Part shown: positions 9,403-19,720 of the stretch, in pieces
Layout: each line of letters opens with the position of its first letter
How positions within the stretch are numbered: position 1 is the first letter of the stretch
DNA from: Hymenobacter sp. DG25B
GTDB taxonomy: Bacteria > Bacteroidota > Bacteroidia > Cytophagales > Hymenobacteraceae
Length of the DNA stretch: 64,000 nt
Direction of reading: 5' to 3'
Assembly: GCF_000801315.1 (NCBI RefSeq)
Contig: NZ_CP010055.1
Coordinates: forward strand, 121,053 to 185,052
Notes under the pieces: generated by a model
Told to the model about the DNA's origin: nothing
Database searches by the model: none
The model's input: the letters and a program-made list of their open reading frames with translations, nothing else
Program-made: the position numbers and the translations under genes

Positions 9403-9611
9403 AAAATTGCCATTTTCGGGTCAAGACGCTCGTGTAACCCCGCGTTATCTATCACAGGATGAGACATTGACACGACCAGCAGTCTCGGCCGAGTAAGCGA
9501 ATCGTCCGGTATGTCGGGGGGGACCCACCTGCGTTTTACCGTGGTATGCTGCGGCATGGTACCTTGCCCAGGGTATCTATTCAAAATCTGGCTACTGATT
9601 TTTCTTCTCTT

Positions 9612-10130
9612 ATGGGGTATCACCGGGGCATCGGCAGCGGCTTTCTTGTCTTTCTGAGTCTGCTGGTCAGTTGTGCCGAGCCGCCGGAACGAGTCGTCTA
9701 TCGCCAGCCGGTGCTCGTGTCCTTGGTGGATGGGTATGTTCGATTTCTGAAGCAAGAGCGGGTAACGGATGCCTTTTGTGTGCTGCTCTACCGATTAAAT
9801 GATTCGACCATGGTCTTTTCGCTGTCCCCCTCCTACCCTGACCTGAGCGTAGGCCCCCCACTATACTTTGAAAAAGTCCAGCAATACACGGCTTATTTCG
9901 TCGGTGAGGAAGACAGCAGCTACTATCGGCTGCCCCCACTTCCACAACCCTTGCCGGCTGATTTACTGGAGTATGCGCAGCAGATCGACAACATTACCGA
10001 TCCTAATTTCCTGCCGCAGGAAGACTTAGAAGGAATTTGGGAGTTTCACTTTGTGCGCGGAAAACTGCGCCACTATGCGCCGCGGCCCCGTATCAACCGC
10101 TATGTGTATCTGCCACCCAGCAAAAGCTAA
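9612..10130 (+). CDS. Hypothetical lipoprotein
   Basis: ATG 9612 (MGYHRGIGSGFLVFLSLLVSC) gives a lipoprotein signal with lipobox LLVSC; a longer frame from 9546 adds 22 residues that would spoil the signal. The mature protein of about 150 residues is rich in aromatic and Pro residues, with a tyrosine-rich end (RINRYVYLPPSKS). I recognise no family. It probably sits in the periplasm or on the outer membrane. Its neighbours are an ankyrin protein and, downstream, the alpha-2-macroglobulin gene. Confidence 0.65.
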   Translation: MGYHRGIGSGFLVFLSLLVSCAEPPERVVYRQPVLVSLVDGYVRFLKQERVTDAFCVLLYRLNDSTMVFSLSPSYPDLSVGPPLYFEKVQQYTAYFVGEEDSSYYRLPPLPQPLPADLLEYAQQIDNITDPNFLPQEDLEGIWEFHFVRGKLRHYAPRPRINRYVYLPPSKS

Positions 10131-10525
10131 TGCAGCTGGTAAATAGGGCTTGGACACGAAATGCTTGAGTAGCAAAGGCGCTGAGATTGCCGGATCAAGC
10201 GGCTGTATTGAACCTCTATCCAGATCTAGACTTCGTTATTCATTCTGCTACTGAACAAGCCGGAGAGCAGGGCTATTTCTGTGCTTGAGGTTATGTAAGC
10301 GGTGGCAGGGAAGCCTGGTTATCGCTTCATGTCCTTCTTAGAAAAAGACGCATAAAAACGGCTTAGCAAGTGCTGGAGCACCTATTTAATAGTGTGCTGA
10401 TCCTCAGGCTGAAGGGTAGGACTTTTCCAATCCACTAGTATTTATAGGGTAGATTTACCCGGTTAACGCTGTGGAAAGCGGTGAATAGCCGCATCCCCCT
10501 ATTATCCGTGCTATTCCTGTGGCCT
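10131..10525. other. Intergenic region with a possible short coding remnant
   Basis: No gene is supported. About 10190-10290 on the plus strand reads AAVLNLYPDLDFVIHSATEQ before a stop, which may be a fragment of a lost gene. The last 100 bases are AT-rich and should hold the promoter of the alpha-2-macroglobulin gene. Confidence 0.25.
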
Positions 10526-13500
10526 ATGCTCCGACCTCTACTGCTCCTTTTCTTCCTGGCTTTCAGCTTGCCCCTGGTGGCCCAACAGCGCCTGGCACAC
10601 GCCCGGCAGCGCAGCTACTACACCAAGGTCTTCCGGCTGACCGAGCCGCAGACACAGCTGCTGTACAATCAGGGGCTGAGCCGGGCGCGGCAGGAGTTCT
10701 TTACGGCCGCCGTAGACTCTTTTCCCACGGACAGCCTGACAGCTGGGATGACCCGTCCCCTACCCTTAGGCTATTACCTGGTCGCCCACACCCAGGGTGC
10801 TCAGTTAGTATACTGGCTGCGCACGGTAAGCCGCCTGCAGGTAGCCGTGCTCAATAACCAGGCGGACCTGGTGCTGACCGTGCGGGACTCCAGCGGGCAG
10901 CTGCTGCGCGATGCGCAGGTGCGGCTGCACCGCCGCCGGGTTCCCTTGGATCCGCTGACGGGCACCTACCGCCTGGCTAAGGGCGGCCGGGAAGGCCTGC
11001 TGGCCATCACCCAAGACGGGCGCACCACCTATCATCTGCTCGAGCGCAAGCGCCCCTACGGGTGGGAAAAGCGGGGCTGGGTGAAACGGGCGCTCTTTTC
11101 CTTTCCCCTGAGCCTGCTCTCTTCTCCGGTCCGCACCCTGTGGCATGATCTGCACAATGCATCTTACACCAACGAGCGGATAGTGGGGCTGCTGCGCTCC
11201 ATCTTCAATGAGGAGGTGCGCTACGAGCGCCAGGAGCAGCGCGAGCGAAAGCGGGAGGAGTACTGGGTCAGTTACCTGGCCCTGAGCAAGCCGCACTACC
11301 GGCCTAGTGGGGATACGCTGCGCTTGAAGGCCCGCGTGCTGCGCCGGCGCGACGGCAAGCCCAGCACCGACCCGCTGGATTTGATGCTCCAAAGCCAGGG
11401 CAAGGTTAAAAAGGTAGCCACCCTCCGTCCCGTGCGGCCCGGCTCCTATCTCTACACCTTACCCCTGACCGATACGCTGGGCCTGCAGGCCGACCGCAAC
11501 GTGACGCTGTACCTGCAGGACCGGCAGGAAATCACCCGGGCCGAAGAAACCTTCTACTTCCACGATTACGAGCTGAAGAACACCCACTACACTTTGCGAG
11601 CCGCGCAGACCATTCACCGGGCCGGCACGGCCCAAGCCTTCTATCTGCGGGGCACGGATGCCAACGAGCTGCCCCTGCTCGATGCCCGCGTCCGACTCGT
11701 GGTCCTGCCGCTGGAGGTCCGGGAGCTGGGCAGGCCCACCGTCTTTGTGCCCGATACGCTCTGGACCACCTCCCAGGCCCTGGATCCCGTGGGCGAAACC
11801 CGAATCAATTTGCCCGCCGGGGTGCTGCCGGCCACGGCCCTGCGCTACCGGGTAGAGGCCACCTTCCTCAATGCCGACCAGGAACAGCATGTGGCCAAGG
11901 AAACCATCACCTACCACCTGGACCCGGCCGAGCTGACGCTGACCCTGCAGGGAGACTCCCTGCAGCTGCGCTACCTGGTGCACGGGCAAAGCGTGCCGCA
12001 GGCCGCTACCCTGGAACGGTGGGCGGAAAATGGGCCCCTGGGTCCCGTGGCCGGGCAAAAGGTGCAGCTGCCCCTGTCACTGCCCGTGCAGCCTCACGTA
12101 GCGCGCTACGTGCTGCGCGATGCGCAGGGGCACCGCGCCGAGCTGCGCCTGAGTGAAGCGAATGCTGGCCTGAGCGTGCAGTCCGACCGGACCCGGGATT
12201 CGCTGTACGTGGCCGTGGAGAACCCCCACCGGATTCCCTTCTGGTACTTTCTCTACCGCGGCAATCAACTCATGCAGCGGGGCACGGGCACCTCCTGGCA
12301 GGTAGCGCTGCGCACGCCGGCCCGGGAAAGCTGGTTTGTGTCCCTGCATTACCTCTGGGGTGGGGAGATACAGGCGGCCGAATACCGGATTCAGCTGCCC
12401 CAGAAGGCCCTGCTCATCCAAGCCGAGCAGCCGGCCGTGGCCTACCCCGGCCAGCACCTGCGCCTGCACTATACCGTCACGGACGCCAGCGGGGAGCCCG
12501 CCGCGGGAGTAGATCTGACTTCCTACGCCTACACTACCAAGTTTGCTGCGCCCACCGCCCCGGCCCTGCCGGACTTTGAGCCCTATAGGCCGGGGCGGAT
12601 AGCTGGGCGCCGCTTTAGTCTGGGCACCGCCTTTGATAGCTCACCCCAAAAGCCCGCCGCCCAGATCCTGGGGGATACCTGGCCGCAATGGCGGGAGCGG
12701 CTGGGGCTGGGCTCCCTGCGCTTTTATCAGTTTCTGTATCCGGACCAGGGCCGGTTTCTGGAGTATCGGCCCGCGCCGGGCGGCATCACCCAGCTGGCCC
12801 CCTTCGTGGTGGACTCGGGCCGCATTGCGCCCGTGGCCGCCGTGTACGTGGATGGGGTGCCCGTCTACATCCGGGAAATCAACGCCCAGGAGCCCTATGC
12901 CATTGTGGCCGACAGCGGCTATCATACCATCGCCCTGCGCACGGCCACCCGGCTGATCACCTTGGAGCAGGTGTATCTACGACAGGGGCACAAGCTGACC
13001 TTGAGCATCGACCCGGCCTATGTGCAGCCGAAGGTGCAGCTGGAAAAGCGCCCGGCTCAGTTTACCCAAGCCGAGCAGGCCACGCTCAACCGCTACCTGC
13101 TGCCCGTGGAAACCGACCGGCGGGGCGGAGTGAGCGGGAGTACCCTGCGGCAGGGCAACCGCCTGCAGGTAATCGCCGCCGGCAAGACCGTATACAAACG
13201 TAATAAGCCGGTGGTCCTGGGTGGCCCGTTTCGGCCGGACTCGGTCCTGTACCGGGAACCGACCGGGCTGCGGCAAAAATTCCTGTTGGAGCCCGCCTAC
13301 CAGTATCACTTTGCCCCGGGCCTGCTTAAAATGACCAGCATGGAGCCGCATGCCTTCCAGTCTTTGCCAGCCTTTCTAGCTTCCTCCGATTCCCTACCCT
13401 TGCGGGGTTTTGCCTACACGGAGGCGGCCGTGCGCCAGCTCTTTCCCACCCCGGTGTTCCGGCCCTTCATTCGGCTGCGTCTGGATGACACGGTGCAGAC

Positions 13501-16304
13501 GCGGGCCGGCCAGGGAACCCTGGAGCTCTGGCGGAGAAACGATCTGCCTCAGCCGCTCTACACGCTGGTGACCCAGCCGGGTCGTCCCGGTTTTGTGCGC
13601 CTGCTGCGCCACGCCCCCGCTATTGAGGGACTACCGCCCGGTACCTACCAGGTAACGGTGCTCCTGACCGACAGCACCTGCCTGCAGCCTGCCCCGGTGC
13701 TGGTGCGGGCACAGGGTACCACCTACCTGCAGCTGCGGCCACAGGATCAGCGCCAGCCAGGGCCGGCCAGCCGGCGGGTGCTAGCGGAAGTGCAGCAGCG
13801 AGCCCAGCAGGAGGTGGCCCGCGTACACGACCTGGCGACCCGCGAAATCAAGGTGAAGGCGCCTACGGCCCGGGGAGTCGCGGCCGGCAACTGGCCCCTG
13901 GTGCGGGTCGGGTGCTGGACAAGCAAACGGAAGAGGGCTTGCCCGGGGTCACGGTGTTGGTCCAGGGAACTGAGATCGGCACGTCCACGAATGCGGATGG
14001 CAGCTTTGAGCTGGCGGCTCCCCGTCACAGCCAGTTATCCTTTTCTTCTATTGGCTATATCACCCAACAAGAGCTTGTGGGCAATGGGGGTAGTATCGAA
14101 ATCCGAATGATGCCGGATACCAAGCAGCTGTCGGAGGTGGTGGTCACCGGTTTCGGCTTCGAGAGCGTCCGGCGGGATTTTAGCGGCCAGGTGGCGGGCA
14201 TTCAGGTGGGGGGCGCCGAGGTGCGTATCCGGGGTACGGCTTCCCTGACAACAACCCCAAAGAGGGCGCCCCCGCGGACTATCCCGGAAGTACCCTTGCT
14301 GGCCAGCGGGGATAAACAATATGCGTTGCGGCGGCACTTTTCGGATTATGCCTGGTGGCGGCCCGCCCTGTTTACCGACAGTCAGGGGAAGGCCAGCACG
14401 GAAGTCATCCTACCGGACGACGTCACGGGCTGGAACACGTTTGTGCTGGCCTCCGACGATCACGGCCGCACGGGCCGTGCGACGGGCAGCCTGCGCTCGT
14501 GTAAGGCCGTGCTCGGCGAGCTCATGGTCCCGCGCTTTCTGGTGCAGGGCGACCAGGTGCAGGTGCTGGGCAAGGCGCTCAACTACCTGCCGGATACCAG
14601 CCGGATTACCACCACCTTTCAGGTGAATGGCGCCGTGGCTCAAACCAACCGGCACGAGCTGGTGACCGCTATCATTGATACGCTACGCGTGACGGCCCCC
14701 GCGGCGGGTGACTCGCTGCAGCTAACCTACCGCCTGCAGCAGGAAAGCGGCTACCAGGATGGGGAAGTGCGCCGCCTGGCGGTGCTGCCCCGCGGCACCC
14801 GGGAGCGAGTGGGCACCTTTGCCGTGCTTACCGCCCGGGACACCACACTACAGCTGCCGGTGAATCCTCGACTAGGGCCCGTCACGGTTCGCCTGGAAAG
14901 TGACCCGCTGCCCGAACTGGAGGAAGAAATCCGCCATCTGCAGCGCTATCCCTACCTGTGCAACGAGCAGGCCGCCTCCAAGCTCAAAGGCCTGCTGGTC
15001 GAGCAGCGCATCCGGCAATTCCGCCACCAGCCCTTCACGGGGCAGCGCGCGGTCCATCAGCTGATCCGCACGCTGCTGGCCGGCCGGCGGGAAGGACAAG
15101 TCTTGTGGGGCACCTGGGCGGCTTCGCCGGCCAGCCCCTGGGTGAGTTTGCACGTGGTGGAAGCGCTGCTGGAAGCTGAGCAGCTGGGGTATCGCGTGGC
15201 CCTGGACCGGCCGGCCCTGGAAAAACAGCTGCTAGGCCAGCACGATCAGGAATTTACGGCCTCGCGAACGAGCCAGCCGAGCGCGCATTTATTCCAGCCC
15301 GCGGCGGACCGAATCCGTCTGCTGCAGCTGCTGCAACGCTTGGGCACTGCGCTGGACTATGCGACGTACTTGAAACGCATCGAGCAGTCTTATCGGGGTC
15401 AGCTGCCCCTGGATGTGTACCTGGCCACCGTCACTCTGCGGCAGGCGCTGCACCTACCCTATCAGCTCGACACGCTACGCCGCTTTCGCCGCACCACGCT
15501 GCAGGGTGGCGTGTTCTATGAGGACAGCGTGCAGGGCAGCGCCTACTATCAGCAGCAGCTGCCCGCGCGCATTGGCAACACGCTGCTGGCCTATGCTGCT
15601 ATGCGCCAGCAGGGAGGACAGGAAAGGGAGCTGCTGCGCCTGCGCACTTTCCTGCTGCAGCAGCGCCCGAGCGGGCACTGGGGCAGCACGTATGAGAGCG
15701 CGCGCATTCTGGAAACGATTACGCCGGATCTGCTGGCCGAGGGCGCCGGCGCGGTCGCGGCCACCGTCCGCCTGCGGGGGCCCTGTCCCGGGAGGTAACT
15801 CAATTTCCCTTTGAAGCCACATTCGCTCCGGGGGAAGAGACGCTGACGCTGCAGAAGCAGGGCGCGCTACCGGTTTATGCCACCGCCTACCAGTCGTTTC
15901 ATAACCCGGAACCGGTGGCCACGGCGGCTCCTTTTCAGGTAAGCTCTACCCTGGCCGGCAAATCCGGGGGACAGGTGTCGCTGCGGGCGGGCCAGCCGGT
16001 GGAGCTGGTGGTGACGGTCCTGGTGCCGGCGGAGGCCCGGTATGTGCTGCTGGAGGTGCCTATTCCGGCTGGGTGCTCCTACGGTCCGCCCGCGCCCGTG
16101 AACCGCCAGGAAGTGCACCGCGAGTACCTGCGGCAGCAGACCGGGATTTTCTGTGATGTGCTGCCCGCCGGCAAGCATGTGTTTCGCATTGCCCTGCAGC
16201 CCCGCTTCCGCGGCCGCTACACGCTGAATCCAGCCCGGGCGGAACTGATGTATTTCCCTACCCGGTTTGGCCGAACCGACAGCAAGCAGGCAGAAATCAA
16301 GTAA
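10526..16304 (+). pseudogene. Alpha-2-macroglobulin family protein with a carboxypeptidase-regulatory/TonB-plug-like insert, split by two frame changes
   Basis: Three adjoining frames form one protein of about 1,925 residues. The start is ATG 10526 (MLRPLLLLFFLAFSLPLVAQ), a signal peptide. The first frame (to ~13,900) holds MG-type beta domains. The second begins with a carboxypeptidase-regulatory-like domain (GRVLDKQTEEGLPGVTVLVQ), then LSEVVVTGFG as in SusC plugs, then the A2M core (YAWWRPALFTDSQGKAST). Its thioester-type motif CNEQ is at 14959-14970, so Cys and Gln of CxEQ are kept. The third frame (~15,780-16,304) encodes the C-terminal beta domain. The second break is in the G run at 15776-15780, where one more G restores the frame; the first lies near 13,890. 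Such proteins trap attacking proteases at the cell envelope. Confidence 0.7.
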
Positions 16305-16344
16305 CCGTTTTTTGGTAATTGAGAAGCAAGAGAACCTAGGACTC

Positions 16345-16445
16345 CTGTCCAAAAAAAGAGGGTAAAACAACGGCTCCGGAAACCCAGTTTTCGGGGCCGT
16401 TTAGATGGAATTCTAGGAGTATCGAAAAACCAGCCTTTTTTGGAA
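16345..16445. mobile_element. MITE-like element, ~101 bp
   Basis: It starts CTGTCCAAAAAAAGAGGGTA, has an imperfect hairpin at 16372-16398 (GGCTCCGGAAAC with GTTTTCGGGGCC), and ends CAGCCTTTTTTGGAAGG, matching the layout of the copies at 7774 and 60321. The rest of the 16,305-16,685 gap holds no supported gene. Confidence 0.6.
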
Positions 16446-16685
16446 GGGCGTTACCGCAGAATTATCGAACCTTATCTTTCTGACTACTGGCGTAGGAGGC
16501 ACAGCCCTAAGTGGCCTAGCTGCGCATCCACCAAGCCGGGCAGCAGCCCAACCGTGGCGGTGGAATAGGCATATAGATTGGTCATGGGGAGCAGCAGAAG
16601 ATAGCCATCCGCCCTCCGTTTGTCGGATGGACTTGTAGAGCCGGTTTCCTTTAAGCCTGCCCGTATTAGCTCTTTGCCATCTGCT

Positions 16686-17393
16686 CTACTGCATATACTG
16701 ACGGCGGATGGCCTGAGAGAAGGGAATGGGTACCGTATAGTCTTGTACCTCGGGTTTTCCGGCACCATAGGCTGGAATCCAGCGGGGCATCTTCTGTAAG
16801 ACGCGCACGACTTCCTGATCATGGGCGGTATCCATTCCGCTGCGAATCTGGATGTCGTGAATGCGGCCCGTCGTATCAATGCGGAAGGAGGCGAATAGGC
16901 GCCCTTCCCGGGCAGGAAGGCGAGTCCAGCGCACCTGCTGCCACACCAACTGGTGCAACCGGTCAAGGCCTCCTGGAAAGGAGGCCTGGCGATACCAGTG
17001 GCCCGTCTGCTCTAAACTATCCGCTTGTTGGGCTGCTTCTTGCAAGAATTTCGCGCCGTACTTGCTTTGTAGCTGCTGCACCATCATGGCGTCGTAGCAG
17101 CCATAATAACTACCGGCGGTGTCCGTGTCTACAAACCGCCACTGGATTTGATAGGACTGACTCAGCACATGCAAATAAGTGTTCGGCTGCGGCAGAAATT
17201 CAATGGAATGCAACGCATACATGCCCTGCTGAAAATCCTGTCTGGCCCGCGCTGCGGCTTGTGAGCAAGTATCAGAAGTCTGAACGAGCGACTCTTGACG
17301 CAGGGTAGTAGCAACCGGCGAGGGGCCGTTACAACTTAACAAAAGCAGGAAGAGCAGTGACTGTAGTAGGGCAATGCAAACAGCGCGTAGCAT
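16686..17393 (-). CDS. Lipoprotein with a TonB C-terminal-like domain
   Basis: ATG 17393 (MLRAVCIALLQSLLFLLLLSC) gives a lipoprotein signal; the frame is open to 17459 but the extra residues are charged. The last ~100 residues match the TonB_C pattern: PGGLDRLHQLVWQQVRW, GRLFASFRIDTTGRIHDIQI, then VVRVLQKMPRWIPAYGAGK. In Bacteroidota this domain is also found in stand-alone lipoproteins and not only in energy transducers that open TonB-dependent receptors. Here the usual N-terminal membrane anchor and proline-rich spacer are missing, so a role in energy transfer is doubtful. The gene is alone on its strand. Confidence 0.7.
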   Translation of the reverse strand: MLRAVCIALLQSLLFLLLLSCNGPSPVATTLRQESLVQTSDTCSQAAARARQDFQQGMYALHSIEFLPQPNTYLHVLSQSYQIQWRFVDTDTAGSYYGCYDAMMVQQLQSKYGAKFLQEAAQQADSLEQTGHWYRQASFPGGLDRLHQLVWQQVRWTRLPAREGRLFASFRIDTTGRIHDIQIRSGMDTAHDQEVVRVLQKMPRWIPAYGAGKPEVQDYTVPIPFSQAIRRQYMQ

Positions 17394-17640
17394 AGCAGCA
17401 GGAATAAGAGCTGACTTGATAGAGGTAGCGTATAAATGTCCTGTGTTCGTGTGTTGCAAGGTATTAACTAAGAACAGGATGTTGCATAGAAGGCGGTTAT
17501 ACCTCCTGTTACCGTAAGAAACTTTTTCCAGAAGTTGGGCCAGCTTGCCGTAGCTCCTTTTCTCGCTTTTGCCTAACTAGCCTACTCCGTTCACCCGCAA
17601 CAGATACGCTCAGTTAGCGTTTGTCTCGTTCTTCCCTCGC

Positions 17641-18048
17641 ATGCGCTTTCTGAAGAAGGTATTCTTAGGCGTTCTCCTCTTGCTGGTCCTAGCGCTGAGC
17701 GGGATGGGGGTGTCTATTCTGACCATGGACGAGCTCCAACCGGGTTTGCAGTTGGAGGCTTCTCGGGCAGCCTCCCTTGGCGGCATTTGGTTGGGGTTAT
17801 ACCAGGACCAGCATTTTTCTATGGGCTACTCGGAAACTAGCCTCAACACCCGGGGTACGTACACCTTTCGCGACGATACCCTGCGCTTAACGGCGGATCC
17901 GGGCACGGTCATCACGCGGGGGAAAGATCGGCTCACGTTCGTGCTGGTGGATTCTCTCCTGTTGGAACTGCCCCAACCGGCTAGACTCGGCCGGATCAAC
18001 TACTTGCAGGTTCGCCTCAACCAGTTTAAAAGCCCACACCGCCACTAG
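17641..18048 (+). CDS. Hypothetical secreted or membrane-anchored protein
   Basis: The 135-residue product begins with a strong hydrophobic segment (FLKKVFLGVLLLLVLALSGMG) that could be a signal peptide or a single membrane anchor. The rest is beta-rich (GGIWLGLYQDQHFSMGYSE; TRGTYTFRDDTLRLTADPGT; LTFVLVDSLLLELPQ) like small lipocalin- or META-like folds, but I cannot assign a family. It has its own promoter-sized gap of about 180 bases and no evident operon partner. Confidence 0.6.
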   Translation: MRFLKKVFLGVLLLLVLALSGMGVSILTMDELQPGLQLEASRAASLGGIWLGLYQDQHFSMGYSETSLNTRGTYTFRDDTLRLTADPGTVITRGKDRLTFVLVDSLLLELPQPARLGRINYLQVRLNQFKSPHRH

Positions 18049-18158
18049 CGCGCGATGGAACAGAACGTTTCCGTATCCATCAGGATCCATTGAACCTGTC
18101 GACAAAAAGACTTATGTTTCGCTTCGGTTTAGCATAAGGCAACCTGTCGGACAGGTTA

Positions 18159-18692
18159 TCAAAATTTCACATCGAAGCGCCCGTCTGTTACCTGGACTTG
18201 TTGGCCCGTCTGTGCGTTGGTGCCGACAAAATGGAACCGACCGGAGAGAATGCCTTGGGTGCGGTCGAAGCGGGTAATGGTGAGCTCGCCTTCATCTTGG
18301 TCAAGCTTCTGGTAAGTATTGGGTGAGCTACGATAGGATGCTTGAGCGCTACCCTTACTGTTCTTGAATGAGTAGGTTTTTCCTTCTTCCACCAGCAAGC
18401 TGTCAGCGGTAATGTGAATCCCTTCACTGGGGCTAGGTCGCCATCTAACGGCGGGAATGTTCAAGAAGTAGGAGTCCCCATCAGGCTCTGTGCCTAAATT
18501 CACATACTGCACATATAAGCCGAGTTGTCCAGCTCCGTCTTTGGGCAGGAATATGCGCCCGTCCACTTTGCAGCCGAAGGTCATGGCGCCGATGGTTGTT
18601 TCCGGAGGCAGTTGGGGGGAGGCTTCGTGTTTTTTACACTGACTGAGCAGGAGTAAGACCGTTAAACTGGCGACCAAGGGCAGAAGACGCAT
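18159..18692 (-). CDS. DUF6252-like lipoprotein
   Basis: The signal MRLLPLVASLTVLLLLSQC has a lipobox ending in Cys19. The mature start (GAMTFGCKVDGRIFLPKDGAG) matches the 'tFGCkvnGkvw.P' opening of the Bacteroidota DUF6252 lipoproteins. It is followed by beta-rich repeats and a final strand (VTDGRFDVKF). Function is unknown in the family; the protein should face the periplasm or cell surface. The gene is alone and convergent with the preceding plus-strand gene. Confidence 0.65.
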   Translation of the reverse strand: MRLLPLVASLTVLLLLSQCKKHEASPQLPPETTIGAMTFGCKVDGRIFLPKDGAGQLGLYVQYVNLGTEPDGDSYFLNIPAVRWRPSPSEGIHITADSLLVEEGKTYSFKNSKGSAQASYRSSPNTYQKLDQDEGELTITRFDRTQGILSGRFHFVGTNAQTGQQVQVTDGRFDVKF

Positions 18693-18825
18693 GGGGGAGC
18701 GAAACAGGAGATAAAGTGGCCCGCAGGACGCTAGGCAAGGTAGAATCGGGAAATAAAAAATACGCTGTTTCTACCCCACCCCTCACCCGCGCGACCACTG
18801 GTGAGCCCGGGAGGCGGGAGGTGGT

Positions 18826-18990
18826 CTACTTCCTGGCCGGGCGATGGCGCCAGGGATGCCCGCTGCAGGAGCGCACAAAGACGGCCGTGCTGCCATCAGC
18901 CAGCCGGACTTCGGTGTAGACGCCATTGCCATTAAAGTGGCGGTTGGTTAAACTCTCTAGGGCAGCTTCGATGGAGGTAGGGGCAGGCAT
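18826..18990 (-). CDS. Short hypothetical protein, 54 aa
   Basis: From ATG 18990 the frame gives MPAPTSIEAALESLTNRHF followed by NGNGVYTEVRLADGSTAVFV and a basic end. The amphipathic helix followed by a beta hairpin, and GC-rich third positions, make a real small protein plausible. A longer start at 19047 exists. No family is recognised. Confidence 0.35.
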   Translation of the reverse strand: MPAPTSIEAALESLTNRHFNGNGVYTEVRLADGSTAVFVRSCSGHPWRHRPARK

Positions 18991-19076
18991 AGGCGAAAGA
19001 TAGGGGCTTCTTAGGCCAGGGACCAAGGAGAGCCGACGGATAAACATAAAGAAGACTTATCAGACTAATAACATGC

Positions 19077-19544
19077 ATGACTAGACAAAGAAGAACCATA
19101 GGCGCAGTGGTAGAAATCAACCTGTTGAATGGCTACTATGGGTATGGGCGAATCGTAGGGGATGCCAGCTTCGCCATTTATGACCTTTACATTCCGCACC
19201 CGCTGACGAATCTGGAGCAGATTATAGAGCGCCCCATTCTCTTTATCGTGGCGGTCTATGATGACGCAGTTACATCCGGCAGATGGCGGAAAGTTGGCAG
19301 CGCGCCTTTGCCTGCTATGCTGCGTACGTTACCTCTCAAATTTATACAGGACGCGCTAAAGCCTGAGAGTTTCAGTCTGTATGATCCGAATACAGGGGAA
19401 ATTACACCAGCTACGAAAGAGACCTGCAAGGGCTTAGAGCGAGCATCAGTGTGGGAGGCAGAACATGTGGAGGAACGCATTCGAGACCACTATGCCCATC
19501 GGCCTAATCAGTACCGACAGGAGGATGTAGCGGTTTTTGAATAA
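19077..19544 (+). CDS. Imm26-family immunity protein
   Basis: The 155-residue product matches the Imm26 pattern: VVEINLLNGYYGYGRIVGD, FAIYDLYI, ILFIVAVYDDAVTSGRWRKVG and PLKFIQDAL. Imm26 proteins neutralise nuclease toxins of polymorphic toxin systems in the cytoplasm, and no signal peptide is seen here. No toxin gene with a matching cargo is visible within reach, so this would be an orphan immunity gene that protects the host against neighbours. The base composition is somewhat more AT-rich than the tra region. Confidence 0.75.
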   Translation: MTRQRRTIGAVVEINLLNGYYGYGRIVGDASFAIYDLYIPHPLTNLEQIIERPILFIVAVYDDAVTSGRWRKVGSAPLPAMLRTLPLKFIQDALKPESFSLYDPNTGEITPATKETCKGLERASVWEAEHVEERIRDHYAHRPNQYRQEDVAVFE

Positions 19545-19720
19545 TTCGTGGCTAACTCCACTTGGAGGAGTTGTCGCAACTCTTCTTTTTCTCCCTTAAC
19601 ATAACGTTTAGGTATCAGACGCAGCTGGGAATTAACGTATTTTGATGGTCACTTAATTCGAGTGAAAAAAATAGTATTTAGCGACTCAGGTCGCTCAATT
19701 GGTATCCTCTATCCGTTTTA

